Assembly (NCBI RefSeq): GCF_902832885.1 | Contig: NZ_CADFDK010000001.1 | Span: 992,001-1,056,000 of the forward strand | Direction: 5' to 3' | DNA: 64,000 nt | DNA from: Burkholderia seminalis DSM 23518 | GTDB taxonomy: Bacteria > Pseudomonadota > Gammaproteobacteria > Burkholderiales > Burkholderiaceae | Part shown: positions 17,728 to 26,453 of the stretch, in pieces | Layout: each line of letters begins with the position of its first letter | Position numbering within the stretch: the first letter of the stretch is position 1 | Position numbers and translations under genes: made by a program | Notes under the pieces: generated by a model | What the model saw: the letters and a program-made list of their open reading frames with translations, nothing else | What the model was told of the DNA's origin: nothing | Databases searched by the model: none

Positions 17728-18941
17728 GAGCGGCCTCCCCAGCGGGTGTCGAGCGTGCCGTCCGCGCCGAACCGGTAGCGGCCGTCGCGCCAGCCGAGGC
17801 CGAACAGCGTCAGCACGCTCGTGTAATAGCCGGGCGCCGACTGCCGCGCGAGCGTATCGACGCGGGCCGCCTGCGCATCGGCAAGCGCGTGCTGGCCGCG
17901 CGCATCGAGGAACGGCACGGCCGCCGCCGAAAACCCGCCGTTGCCGTCGTTCGGCCCCGCGACGCCCGTCGTCGTATCGACCTTCTCCGGCGGTGCGCCA
18001 TGCGCGGCGATATGGTCGGCGAACGGCGCGAAGCGTGCGAGCAGCGGCGCGGCGAGCGGATCGGCACGGTCGAGCATGCCGGCCCACAAATACACGCGGA
18101 TCGCGTTGTACGCGCTCTCCGCGTGCGTCTGCGGATCGGGGCCGAAGCCCGTGCCCGCGCGATACAGCGCCCAGTCCGGCGAGAAACCCTTCGGCGCCGT
18201 GTCGAGCAGCACGCGCCCGGTGCTGGATGCCAGTGCGGCCCAGCGCCGGTCGTCGGGCAGGCGCGCGCCGAGCGCGCGGATCACCTGCGGCGGCGAATAA
18301 CTCGGATTCACGCGGAACTGGCCGTTGGCGAGCTTGAACCCGGTCGACCCCGGCAGCAGCGTGAGGCCGAGGCCCGGCACGGTCGCCGTCTCGTCGTCGA
18401 GCACGCGCTTCGCGAGCAGCGCGCCGCGTGCCGTATAGCTGCGCTCGTGCCACAGCCGGCCGGCCTCGACGAGCGCGTACGCGATCCACAGATCGGCGTC
18501 CGACGCCGCGTTGGCGTCGAGCACGCGCCACGCGCCGTCGGGCGCGCGGCCCCACAGCCACGCGGGCAGATGCGCGCTCAGGTCGCCCTGCGCGAGGTTG
18601 TTCTCGGTCCATGCGAGGATCGTGTCGAACGTGCGCCGGTCGTTCGCGACCAGCGCGAAGAAAAGTCCATAGGCCTGCCCCTCCGACACCGTGCGCGAAT
18701 CGGCCGAGCCGACGTCGATCACGCGGCCGTCGGCCGAGATGAAATCGCGCTTGAACGCATCCCAGCGCGGCCACGCCGCACTGCATCCCGCGCTGGCCGC
18801 ATCGGTCGCGCCGCCCCCGGCCGCGTGCGCCCGCGCGGCCAGGCCGGCCGCCGCGCACGTCACCGCAACCGCCAGCGCGAGTGTCGCGCCGACACGCCGC
18901 GCCGGCCGCGCTGCCCGTCGCTTCGTCATTGCCCGCGCCAT
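17712..18941 (-). CDS. bcsZ: Endo-1,4-beta-glucanase BcsZ (GH8)
   Basis: A 409-residue periplasmic cellulase of glycoside hydrolase family 8. An N-terminal signal sequence ends near ARAHAAGG. SEGQAYGLFFAL contains the catalytic acid glutamate of GH8, ASDADLWIAYAL the conserved substrate-binding aspartate, and NDGNGGFSAAAVPFL is typical of BcsZ. It trims or releases glucan chains and is usually required for ordered export. The first ATG (MARAMTKRR) is three bases after the bcsB stop; an in-frame ATG four codons later (MTKRR) is an equal alternative. Confidence 0.95.
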   Translation of the reverse strand: MARAMTKRRAARPARRVGATLALAVAVTCAAAGLAARAHAAGGGATDAASAGCSAAWPRWDAFKRDFISADGRVIDVGSADSRTVSEGQAYGLFFALVANDRRTFDTILAWTENNLAQGDLSAHLPAWLWGRAPDGAWRVLDANAASDADLWIAYALVEAGRLWHERSYTARGALLAKRVLDDETATVPGLGLTLLPGSTGFKLANGQFRVNPSYSPPQVIRALGARLPDDRRWAALASSTGRVLLDTAPKGFSPDWALYRAGTGFGPDPQTHAESAYNAIRVYLWAGMLDRADPLAAPLLARFAPFADHIAAHGAPPEKVDTTTGVAGPNDGNGGFSAAAVPFLDARGQHALADAQAARVDTLARQSAPGYYTSVLTLFGLGWRDGRYRFGADGTLDTRWGGRSCAAR

Positions 18942-18944
18942 CCG

Positions 18945-21254
18945 TTACATCCCCCGTCGACGCGCGGCGATCCTCTGCAGCACGCTGAACACGCCGAGCG
19001 CGAGCAGCAGCCCCGCGACGACGCCCACCGCGCCGAGCACGACCGGATGCCGCGCCGCATGCGTCCAGACACGCGCATACCACGGCACGAAACCGACCAC
19101 GTAAGGCTCGCCGACCCGCAGGCTGTCGACCTGCCCCGGCCGCACCACCGCGAGGTCGCCCTGCAGCTGCGCGACGAGGCCGGCGTTCTCGAACACGTTG
19201 AGCAGATCGCCGAGACGCGGCTGGTCGGTCGCGGTCAGCGCGACGACGCTGCGGCCGTGGCTGCCCGGCAGCTCGAAACCGGCGAGCGCCGCGAGCGGCC
19301 CCGTCTGTTCGATATGCGCGCCGCCGTCCGCGAGACCGACGCCGTTGCGCCAGCGCTCCTTCACCGAGAACGCGACGCGCGTCGCGCCGGCGCCGCCCTG
19401 CTCGCCGATCGCGAGCGGCAGCGCCGCACGCCAGTGCGCCAGCAACGGCGACGTGGGCGAGCCGTCGATCACGAGCAGGTCCTTGCTGCCCGCCAATGCG
19501 GCGACGTCGCCGGGCCGGGCGATCTGCACGCGCAGCGCCGGGAAGCCGGTCCATTCGCCCATGTGGCCGAGCATCGTCAGATAGGCCTCGAGTTCCTGCG
19601 GCGACGGCCGGTCGGGCAGCACCACGGCCGTCTGCGACAGGTCGGCGAAGCGCGTGAACGGGAAACCGCTGTTCGCGAAGAACGCGAGGTTCGGCAGTTG
19701 CGCGTAGTGGACGAAATGCGAGAAGTCGATCGTCGAATCGGGATCGATCGCCGCGCGCTGCGGCTCGGTCGCCGTGCTCGAGCACAGGCCCGTCTTCTGC
19801 GAATCGAGCGTGAAGCGGAACTGCAGCTGGTTGCCGCTGCCGACGCGGAACGCGGGAATGTCGACATCGCTCGTCACGCGCCCTTCCGGCACCGACAGCA
19901 GCGGCAGCTGCATGCGGCCGTGCGCGTCCTCGGCATGGGCCGGCCCGAGCCGGTACGACTTTACGAGCTGGTCGTTGATCTCGACGGCGAGCGTCGAGTT
20001 GTCCTGCACGGTCGGCGCCGTGTAGCGGTAGCGCAGCGTGATCGGCACGCCCGCGCCGTTCCACGAGTGCAGATCGGCCGGCACGCGCAGGTTCAGCCGG
20101 ATCGCGTCGGGCGTCGTGCCGCGCACTTCCAGCTGGCGCGGATCGTTGACGAGCTCGCGGAACGTGATCGGTCGGTTCACGGGCAGCCAGCGCGGCGCGT
20201 CGTACGGCTTGCGCGGTGCGCCGAGATCGACGTGCGCGACCGTCGCCGTCGGCCCCGACAGCGCCGCACGGCCGAGCACGAGCGCGGCGACCGCGTCGTC
20301 GACTTCGGCCGCCGTGCGGCCCGTGACGACCAGCAGCTTGCGCCCCGGCGCGGCCGGGTTGTCGGCGACCGCGAGCAGCGGGCCGTTGACCGGCGGCAGC
20401 GCGAGCCCGGCCGGTAGCGTCGCGGCCGTGCCGACCACCACCGCCTGGTCGTCGGCCGGCAGCGCGGACGATACCGGGAAGCGCGCATGCCGGTAATCGG
20501 CCAGCGCGCCGAACCACGACGCGAGCACACCCGCGCTGCGCAGCGTCGCCGAATCGGGCGCTGCCGGCAGCACGAACGGCAGCCGCACGCGGCCGTTGTC
20601 GCGCCGGTCGAAGAACGGCGCGGGCAGCAGCGCGAGATCGTTCGGCAAGCGCACCGGCGATTCGTCGAGGATCAGTTCGCTCGTCGGGCTCACGTCGGCC
20701 CACAGCGCCGAGTTCGACGGATCCTCGCAATGGTCGAGCGTGTAGTGCGCGATCAGGCGCAGACCGATCTGGTTGAAATCCGAGAAGTAGCGCGGATCGA
20801 TCGGAATCTCCTGCGTGACCGTGCGGCCCGCGCGCGCGGCGTCGAACGGGACGGTCGCGATCACCTCGCCGTTCACCGACACCTTCAGGTGCGACATCGG
20901 GAAGACCAGCGACGGCGAATACGCGTAGGTCGGGCGCAACCGCGCCCCCGTGACCACGCGGTCGAGCCGCACGCCGGCGTTGATCGTGCGCGCGTCGTCG
21001 GCGCCGCGCAGGCGCAGCGGATCGAACGCGCCGAGCGACGCGAACGGCAGATGCACGGTGGTCGCCGGCAAGCCGGCGGACGACGCGCTGGCCACGGCCG
21101 GCGCGGCCGCGAGCACCGGAGCGGACGCATCGGCGGGCCCGGCGGCCGACGCGGCGGCCGGCACCGCCGGCATCGGCGCGGCCGACAGCACTGCCGTGTG
21201 AAAAGCGCCAACCATGGCGACCGACAGGACGAGCAGCGACGCGGCCGGCTTCAT
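18945..21254 (-). CDS. bcsB: Cellulose synthase periplasmic subunit BcsB
   Basis: A 769-residue protein with signal peptide, two carbohydrate-binding/flavodoxin-like modules facing the periplasm, and a single C-terminal transmembrane helix (VLGAVGVVAGLLLALGVF) that docks onto BcsA. Motifs such as YFSDFNQIGLRLIAHYT and ALWADVSPTSEL are typical of BcsB. The start has a GGAGGGG site. It is the first gene of the operon and is separated from bcsA by bcsZ, C, E, F and Q, whereas in most species bcsA and bcsB are adjacent. Confidence 0.96.
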   Translation of the reverse strand: MKPAASLLVLSVAMVGAFHTAVLSAAPMPAVPAAASAAGPADASAPVLAAAPAVASASSAGLPATTVHLPFASLGAFDPLRLRGADDARTINAGVRLDRVVTGARLRPTYAYSPSLVFPMSHLKVSVNGEVIATVPFDAARAGRTVTQEIPIDPRYFSDFNQIGLRLIAHYTLDHCEDPSNSALWADVSPTSELILDESPVRLPNDLALLPAPFFDRRDNGRVRLPFVLPAAPDSATLRSAGVLASWFGALADYRHARFPVSSALPADDQAVVVGTAATLPAGLALPPVNGPLLAVADNPAAPGRKLLVVTGRTAAEVDDAVAALVLGRAALSGPTATVAHVDLGAPRKPYDAPRWLPVNRPITFRELVNDPRQLEVRGTTPDAIRLNLRVPADLHSWNGAGVPITLRYRYTAPTVQDNSTLAVEINDQLVKSYRLGPAHAEDAHGRMQLPLLSVPEGRVTSDVDIPAFRVGSGNQLQFRFTLDSQKTGLCSSTATEPQRAAIDPDSTIDFSHFVHYAQLPNLAFFANSGFPFTRFADLSQTAVVLPDRPSPQELEAYLTMLGHMGEWTGFPALRVQIARPGDVAALAGSKDLLVIDGSPTSPLLAHWRAALPLAIGEQGGAGATRVAFSVKERWRNGVGLADGGAHIEQTGPLAALAGFELPGSHGRSVVALTATDQPRLGDLLNVFENAGLVAQLQGDLAVVRPGQVDSLRVGEPYVVGFVPWYARVWTHAARHPVVLGAVGVVAGLLLALGVFSVLQRIAARRRGM

Positions 21255-21729
21255 GCGCCCCTCCGTGTCGTCTGGTTGATCCGGTCATCAAGCGCGTCCG
21301 AACCGACGCGCGTCAAGCAGCTATGCCCGTGAGTGCACATCCCCACTGCTTCCCCTCATATGGCGACCTGGCCTGATGCATTTATCGAAACGACGCGGCG
21401 GATTCTTTAACGGCCGTCGCCGTGCTGCGCACGCCTGGCACGGGCGCGCGCCCATTCGTCACACTATCTCAAAAATAGGACAAAACTTACGCGAATTCGC
21501 GCCGATGAAGCGAAAAAAACCTCAATCGAGTCGGAAATGCTGCACGAGAGGGACGAATGGTAAGAATTGCGCCGTTGTCGCCGGGCGAGCCGAACGGCAT
21601 ACTGCCGGCGCCGTGCGGCTGGCCGGCGGCGGCCCGTGACGGACCGCCCGGGGCACGCCGCCGCGATGCGGCGCGTATGCTACCGCAAACCCGCGACGCC
21701 GGATGCGCTTTCTTTGATGGATCACTGAC
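21255..21729. promoter_or_regulatory. Divergent control region between bcsB and the GGDEF gene
   Basis: This 475-bp gap is AT-richer than its surroundings in the middle (about 21460-21560). It must hold the promoters for the cellulose operon (minus) and the diguanylate cyclase (plus). I see a perfect 12-bp palindrome GGGCGCGCGCCC at 21442-21453 and a GCGAATTCGC palindrome at 21491-21500. No convincing sigma-70 pair or exact GG-N10-GC sigma-54 site could be assigned by eye, and no protein gene is supported here. Confidence 0.5.
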
Positions 21730-22752
21730 TTGAATCAAATCGTCGATACCGCCACCCCGTCCTCCGACACGCTGCTGCGCATCATCGCCCTGCAGACCGA
21801 GATCGCGAAGCTCGGCCTCGACCTCGGCAGCGTGATGGCCTACGTGGCCGAGCAGGTGCCGCAGCTCACGGGCGCGAGCGCCGCCGCGGTCGAGTTTGCC
21901 GAGGGCGACGACATGGTGTACCGCGCCGCGTCGGGCACCGCCGCCGGGATGCTCGGCCTGCGGCTGCGCCGCTCGGGCAGCCTGTCGGGCCGGTGCGTGC
22001 AGCAAGGCGAACTGCTGCACTGCGTCGATTCGGAAACCGACCCGCGCGTCGATCGCGATGCGTGCCGCCGGGTCGGCCTGCGCTCGATGCTCGTCGTGCC
22101 GCTCACGCATGCCGACACGACCGTCGGCGTGCTGAAGGTGATGTCGCCGCACGTCGACGGCTTCTCGCCTGCCGACGCCGGCACGCTGCGGCTGACGGCC
22201 GGCCTGATCGCCGCCGCGATGTTCCACGCGGCGCGCAACGAGGCCAACGAGCTGTACCTGCGCGCGACGCACGACGCGCTCACGGGCCTGCCGAACCGCG
22301 CGCTGTTCTACGACCGCCTGCGCCAGTCGATGCATACAGCACTGCGCGCGAACGGCCGGCTCGGCATTCTCAACATCGACATGGACGGGCTGAAGCCGAT
22401 CAACGACGGGCTCGGCCACCGCGCGGGCGACGCCGCGCTGTGCGAAATCGCCACGCGGATGCAGGGTGCGGTGCGGCGCTCGGACACGGTCGCGCGCATC
22501 GGCGGCGACGAATTCGCGGTGATCCTGCCGAACATCGGCACCCGCGACGACGCGCACACGCACAGCGCACGGCTCGCGCGGCAAGTCGGCGAACCGTTCG
22601 AATTCGACGGGCATGCGCTGCGGCTGGGCGTCAGCATCGGCGTCGCGATGCTGCCGGACGACGGCACCGACATGACCGCGCTGATCGAGCATGCCGATCG
22701 GGCCATGTATGAAGTGAAGCGCACGCGCTCGCGGCGCGCGGCGCACGCTTGA
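21730..22752 (+). CDS. Diguanylate cyclase, GAF-GGDEF
   Basis: A 340-residue cytoplasmic protein. Residues about 25-170 form a GAF sensor domain and about 175-335 a GGDEF domain. The active site GGDEF is intact at 258-262 and an inhibitory I-site RxxD (Arg249-Asp252) lies five residues before it, so it should make c-di-GMP with product inhibition. Translation appears to start at TTG because an in-frame TGA lies five codons upstream and the next ATG (Met36) would cut into the GAF domain. It is divergent from the cellulose operon, whose BcsA and BcsE are expected c-di-GMP receptors, so it may be a dedicated activator (inference). Confidence 0.92.
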   Translation: MNQIVDTATPSSDTLLRIIALQTEIAKLGLDLGSVMAYVAEQVPQLTGASAAAVEFAEGDDMVYRAASGTAAGMLGLRLRRSGSLSGRCVQQGELLHCVDSETDPRVDRDACRRVGLRSMLVVPLTHADTTVGVLKVMSPHVDGFSPADAGTLRLTAGLIAAAMFHAARNEANELYLRATHDALTGLPNRALFYDRLRQSMHTALRANGRLGILNIDMDGLKPINDGLGHRAGDAALCEIATRMQGAVRRSDTVARIGGDEFAVILPNIGTRDDAHTHSARLARQVGEPFEFDGHALRLGVSIGVAMLPDDGTDMTALIEHADRAMYEVKRTRSRRAAHA

Positions 22753-22775
22753 CGGGCGGCGGGCGGCGGGCGGCG

Positions 22776-23228
22776 CTAACCGATCCGCGACACCGCGATC
22801 GCGATCCCGACCGCCAGCCACTGCACGATCGCCACGAGCACACCGGCCCGGCACAGCCCGACCGCGCCGCGCACGCGTGCATCGAGCGTACGGCCGGCCT
22901 TGGCCGCGTCGATCCAGCCGAGATCGGCGAGCGCGCGGTCGAGCGCCGCGAGCGCGTCGTCGACGGGCCCGTCGCCCGCTGCCGCCCGCGCGAGCGCCGC
23001 GAACAGCCGGCGGTCGATCTCGATGCGCACCGCGTACCACAGCGCCACCATCCCCGACCCCGTGCTGACAACGGCCAGCAACACGCGGGCGAGCGTCGCC
23101 GGCATCCAGCCCGCCGCGACCCACCAGCCCGCGCCGGCCGCGGCCAGCGCGGCCGCGATCGCCCATGCGCCCGCATCGAGCGCGCCGCGCGCGGCGGCAA
23201 TCCTGAACGGAGCGGACGGATCGCGCAT
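22776..23228 (-). CDS. Small membrane protein of the phospholipid cluster, unknown function
   Basis: I do not recognise a family. The 150-residue protein has two hydrophobic helices near residues 18-65 (AGAWAIAAALAAAGAGWWVA and a VLLAVVSTGSGMVALW segment), a helical polar middle, and a third helix at the C-terminus (LCRAGVLVAIVQWLAVGIAIAV). Its start overlaps the stop of the phosphatase gene by one base (TGATG), so it is the last gene of the ynb-like minus-strand operon and probably works with the lipid enzymes. It is convergent with the GGDEF gene. Confidence 0.7.
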   Translation of the reverse strand: MRDPSAPFRIAAARGALDAGAWAIAAALAAAGAGWWVAAGWMPATLARVLLAVVSTGSGMVALWYAVRIEIDRRLFAALARAAAGDGPVDDALAALDRALADLGWIDAAKAGRTLDARVRGAVGLCRAGVLVAIVQWLAVGIAIAVSRIG

Positions 23229-24628
23229 CACTCGCGCCCCGTGCCGCGACGGCGATCGATCCACTGCTGCAGCACGGCCACGCCTTCGTCCGACCACACC
23301 GCGTGCGGCCGCACCGCGCGCACCGCGGCCAGCGCGTTGCGCGCGTCTCCCAGCCCGCGCCGCGCGGCGAGCCACGCGGCCGCGCACAGCACGCTGCGTC
23401 CATAACCGAGCGCGCAGCAGACCAGCACGTCACGCCCTTCCCCGTGCAGGCGTTCGAGCGCCGCGACGGCCTGCGCAAGCTGCGCCGCCGTCGGCGCGAC
23501 GAGATCGAGCTGCGGCACGGATGCATACGCGAGCGACGTTTCGTCCGCCGCCCAGCGCGGCATCTCGGCGGTCAGGTCGACCAGCGCAGTGAAACCATGG
23601 CGGCGCACGTCGCGCGTCGTCGGTGTACGGCCGATCGACACGCGCTCGTCGATCCGCACGGGCGCCGGCCGGCGCCACGTCCACAGCCGTGAATTGACGA
23701 ACGCGCCGACGATCGTCGGCGCGAGCAGCGCGCGGATGAAGACCGGGAGACGTCCATCCGCATCCTTCTGGAAAACGCCGGGCGCGCCGCGCCGGTACGC
23801 CCACGCGACACACGCGAGCGCCAGCGCGGCCCACCCGGCCGCCAGCGCCCAGCCCGGCGCGCGCGGCACGCACCACAGGGCCGTCCACGCCAGCAGTGCC
23901 GCGCCGATCGCATAGCGCCGAGCGAGCGCGCGGCCGGCCGCGCTCGGCGACGCATCGGCGCCCGGCAGCCGGCCCGTCGCATCGCGCAACGGAAACAGGA
24001 ACAGCGCGAGACAGCCGACGGCCGCACCGGTCGGCACGTCGATCGCGTGATGCTGGTAGGTCGTCAGCACCGACACGCCGATCGCCGCGAACCACACATG
24101 CAGCACGGCGCGCGCGACCGTACCGCGCAGGTGCCGCGCATAAACGGCCCACAGCACGACGAGCAGCCCGATATGCAGCGACGGCGCCTGGTTGAACGGC
24201 TTGTCGAAGCCCATCAGCAGCGTGAACAGCGCGCCGGCCACGCCGCCCGCGTCGGGCCGCTCGAACCCGAAGCGCAGCGGCCACGCGATGAAACAGGCCA
24301 CCGACACCAGCTGCACGGTCAGCAGCCGCTTCACGTGATCGAGCAGATCGGCACGGCGCGTCCAGAAGAAGAACGACACCGCATACAGCAGGTCGATCGA
24401 CCAGTACGGCACGATCGTCCACGGCACGAACGGGATCGCGTGCTCCCAGCCGAACGCGAACGTCGGCACCGCCGCGCGGCGCGCGGCGAGCCAGTTCGCG
24501 AAGCCGTACGTCGAGAAGAACACGGCGCCCATCGCCGCGAGCCAGCCCAAGCGCAGCGCGAACGATGCGTCGCGCGCGCCGGCCGCCGGCTCGGCGAGGC
24601 CGCCCGCGCCCCCGCCGAGCGCGCTCAT
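23228..24628 (-). CDS. PAP2-type lipid phosphatase fused to dual-specificity phosphatase (YnbD-like)
   Basis: A 466-residue fusion. The N-terminal 310 residues form a polytopic membrane domain with PAP2-type motifs NQAPSLHIGLL and YQHHAIDVPTGAAVG, suited to removing phosphate from lipid phosphates. The C-terminal part, about residues 330-466, is a tyrosine/dual-specificity phosphatase with a CX5R loop, CALGYGRS (Cys405 to Arg411). E. coli YnbD has the same combination. The ATG chosen (MSALGG) overlaps the stop of the preceding gene by ATGA; longer frames only run antisense to, or over, that gene. The expected role is dephosphorylation of phosphatidyl or phosphatidylglycerophosphate-type lipids; substrates are not known. 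Confidence 0.88.
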   Translation of the reverse strand: MSALGGGAGGLAEPAAGARDASFALRLGWLAAMGAVFFSTYGFANWLAARRAAVPTFAFGWEHAIPFVPWTIVPYWSIDLLYAVSFFFWTRRADLLDHVKRLLTVQLVSVACFIAWPLRFGFERPDAGGVAGALFTLLMGFDKPFNQAPSLHIGLLVVLWAVYARHLRGTVARAVLHVWFAAIGVSVLTTYQHHAIDVPTGAAVGCLALFLFPLRDATGRLPGADASPSAAGRALARRYAIGAALLAWTALWCVPRAPGWALAAGWAALALACVAWAYRRGAPGVFQKDADGRLPVFIRALLAPTIVGAFVNSRLWTWRRPAPVRIDERVSIGRTPTTRDVRRHGFTALVDLTAEMPRWAADETSLAYASVPQLDLVAPTAAQLAQAVAALERLHGEGRDVLVCCALGYGRSVLCAAAWLAARRGLGDARNALAAVRAVRPHAVWSDEGVAVLQQWIDRRRGTGRE

Positions 24629-26394
24629 GGCGCGTCGACCCGCTGCGCGAGGCTGACCGTGAAGATACCCATCTCGTCGATCCGCTGGTCGAGCTTGCGG
24701 AAGCCCGCGCGCGCGACGAGCTCGTCCATCTCGGCCTGCGAGCGGCGGCGCATCACCCAGGTCGCCTCGCCGCGGTGATTGTTCAGCGCACGCGCGATGA
24801 ATTCCAGCTGCGGATGCCACGGCTGCCCCGTATAGACGAGATAGCCGCCGGGCGGCACGGCCCGCGCGAGCCCGCGCAGCGAGCGCTCGATCAGCGCGTT
24901 CTCGCCGAACAGTTCATACAGGCCCGACACGATCGCGAGCGTGGGGCGCGGCTCGAGCGTCGCGAGCGACGTCTCGTCGAACGCGTCGCCGCGCTCGAAG
25001 CGCGCGATCGGCTCGAGGCCGCGCTGCGCGATCAGGACGCGTCCGGCCTCGACGTTCGGCGGGCTGTAGTCGCGCAGCGTGATGTCGTCCGGCGCCGCGC
25101 CGTCGCGCTCGGCGGCCGACGCGATCGCGTCGAGCACGTAGCGCCCGTGGCCGGCCGCGATGTCGACGATCCGCACCGGCGTGCCGTGGCCGCGCAGGCG
25201 GCCGATCGCCGCGCCGATCAGTTCCTGCAGATGCACCTTGCGCTGGCGGATGCCGACCCAGCCCGGCGAATCGAGGTACGTGCGGTCGATCAGCGCGCCG
25301 ACGCCGAGCCGCCCCTGCGCACGGTTGCGGTACACGTAGTCGAGCGTCGAGCCCGAATCGAAGCCGAGCCGCAGCCCGAGCGCGATGCCGTCCGACAGCG
25401 CACCGCCGGCTTTCAGCCCGGCGCGCGTCAGCGCCCAGTACGCCCGCGCGAACACGTTCGCGGGCGGCCGGCCAAGCGCCGCGTATTCGTCGTGGAACGC
25501 GCCGCGCCGATCGGCGTCGGCGAGCGACACGCGCGGGCTCGGCGCGTCGAACTCGCGCAGCACGAACGCGCGCAGCGGCGCGAGCGCCTGTGCGCGGTCG
25601 CGTTCACCGAGCGTGTCGTGATAGAAACCCGGCAGCACGATGCGCTCCTTGCGCGCCGACCCGAGCCGTTCGAAGAAGCGGTCCTGCGGGCCGCGATGCA
25701 CGACCCAGTCGGCGCCCGAGATCAGCAGTTGCGTCGGCACGGTGATCGCGGCGGCGTCGGCGACGATCCGCTGCGCGGTATCGTGCAGGTCGAGCAGCAT
25801 GTTGACCGCGATCGGCCGCGTGATCAGCGGATCGGACGCGTAGCTCGCGATCCGCTCGGGATCGTGCGTGAGGAATTTCGGTTTCACGTAGCTGTTCACG
25901 TAGAACAGCCCGCGCAGCTTGTGCATCAGCCGCAGCCCCGGCCGCGCGAACGGCACGTAGAGCTTGATGTGGAACGCCGGCGACGCGACGACGAGCGCGC
26001 GGATCGGCGGCGCGTAGTCGTGCACCCACGTGGCCGCGAGCACCGCGCCGACGCTCTGTCCGACCACGGCCATGTCCTCGATCGCGATGCCGTGCGCGTC
26101 GCGGATATGCTCGACGAAGGTCTGCAGGTCGCGCACCGACGCGGCCGCGCTCGGGCTGTAGCCGCGCGCGCCGGGCGAGCGGCCGTGGCCGCGCGCGTCC
26201 CACGCGAAGAACGCGAAATCGGGCAGGTCGAGCTCGTCGACGAGGTGCGCGACGCGCGCCGAATGTTCGTGGCCGCGATGCAGCAGCACGACGGCGCCGC
26301 GGCAATGCGGGCCCGTCGCGGGCCAGTGGCGGTAGAACAGCGTTTCGCCGTCGTGCGTGATGAAGCCGGCCTCACGTGCCGTGCGTGTGCTCAT
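24625..26394 (-). CDS. Bifunctional alpha/beta hydrolase - SAM methyltransferase (YnbC-like)
   Basis: A 589-residue cytoplasmic fusion. The N-terminal 300 residues are an alpha/beta hydrolase of the monoglyceride-lipase type, with WDARGHGRSPG and nucleophile Ser114 in VGQSVGAVLA. The C-terminal half is a class I methyltransferase with SAM motif IVDIAAGHGRYVL. E. coli YnbC is organised the same way. The neighbours suggest action on a lysolipid or lipid head group, for example acyl removal or N-methylation, but this is inference. It starts about 60 bases after the CDP-alcohol transferase gene and overlaps the phosphatase gene by ATGA. Confidence 0.9.
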   Translation of the reverse strand: MSTRTAREAGFITHDGETLFYRHWPATGPHCRGAVVLLHRGHEHSARVAHLVDELDLPDFAFFAWDARGHGRSPGARGYSPSAAASVRDLQTFVEHIRDAHGIAIEDMAVVGQSVGAVLAATWVHDYAPPIRALVVASPAFHIKLYVPFARPGLRLMHKLRGLFYVNSYVKPKFLTHDPERIASYASDPLITRPIAVNMLLDLHDTAQRIVADAAAITVPTQLLISGADWVVHRGPQDRFFERLGSARKERIVLPGFYHDTLGERDRAQALAPLRAFVLREFDAPSPRVSLADADRRGAFHDEYAALGRPPANVFARAYWALTRAGLKAGGALSDGIALGLRLGFDSGSTLDYVYRNRAQGRLGVGALIDRTYLDSPGWVGIRQRKVHLQELIGAAIGRLRGHGTPVRIVDIAAGHGRYVLDAIASAAERDGAAPDDITLRDYSPPNVEAGRVLIAQRGLEPIARFERGDAFDETSLATLEPRPTLAIVSGLYELFGENALIERSLRGLARAVPPGGYLVYTGQPWHPQLEFIARALNNHRGEATWVMRRRSQAEMDELVARAGFRKLDQRIDEMGIFTVSLAQRVDAP

Positions 26395-26453
26395 GCGCTT
26401 TCTCTCGTTTCGTTATTCGAATGGTGTGGCGCCGCCCTCCGGCGCCCGGCCCG

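Noticed and set aside
13249-21291. One continuous 2680-codon minus frame covering bcsB to bcsE
   Set aside because: Only the bcsC segment of this frame is real coding. The parts over bcsB and bcsZ are out of frame with those proteins, and the part over bcsE follows from the bcsC frameshift.
21430-21460. TGGCAC-N-GC resembling a sigma-54 promoter
   Set aside because: The spacing from GG to GC is not the required 10 bases, and it points away from the cellulose operon.
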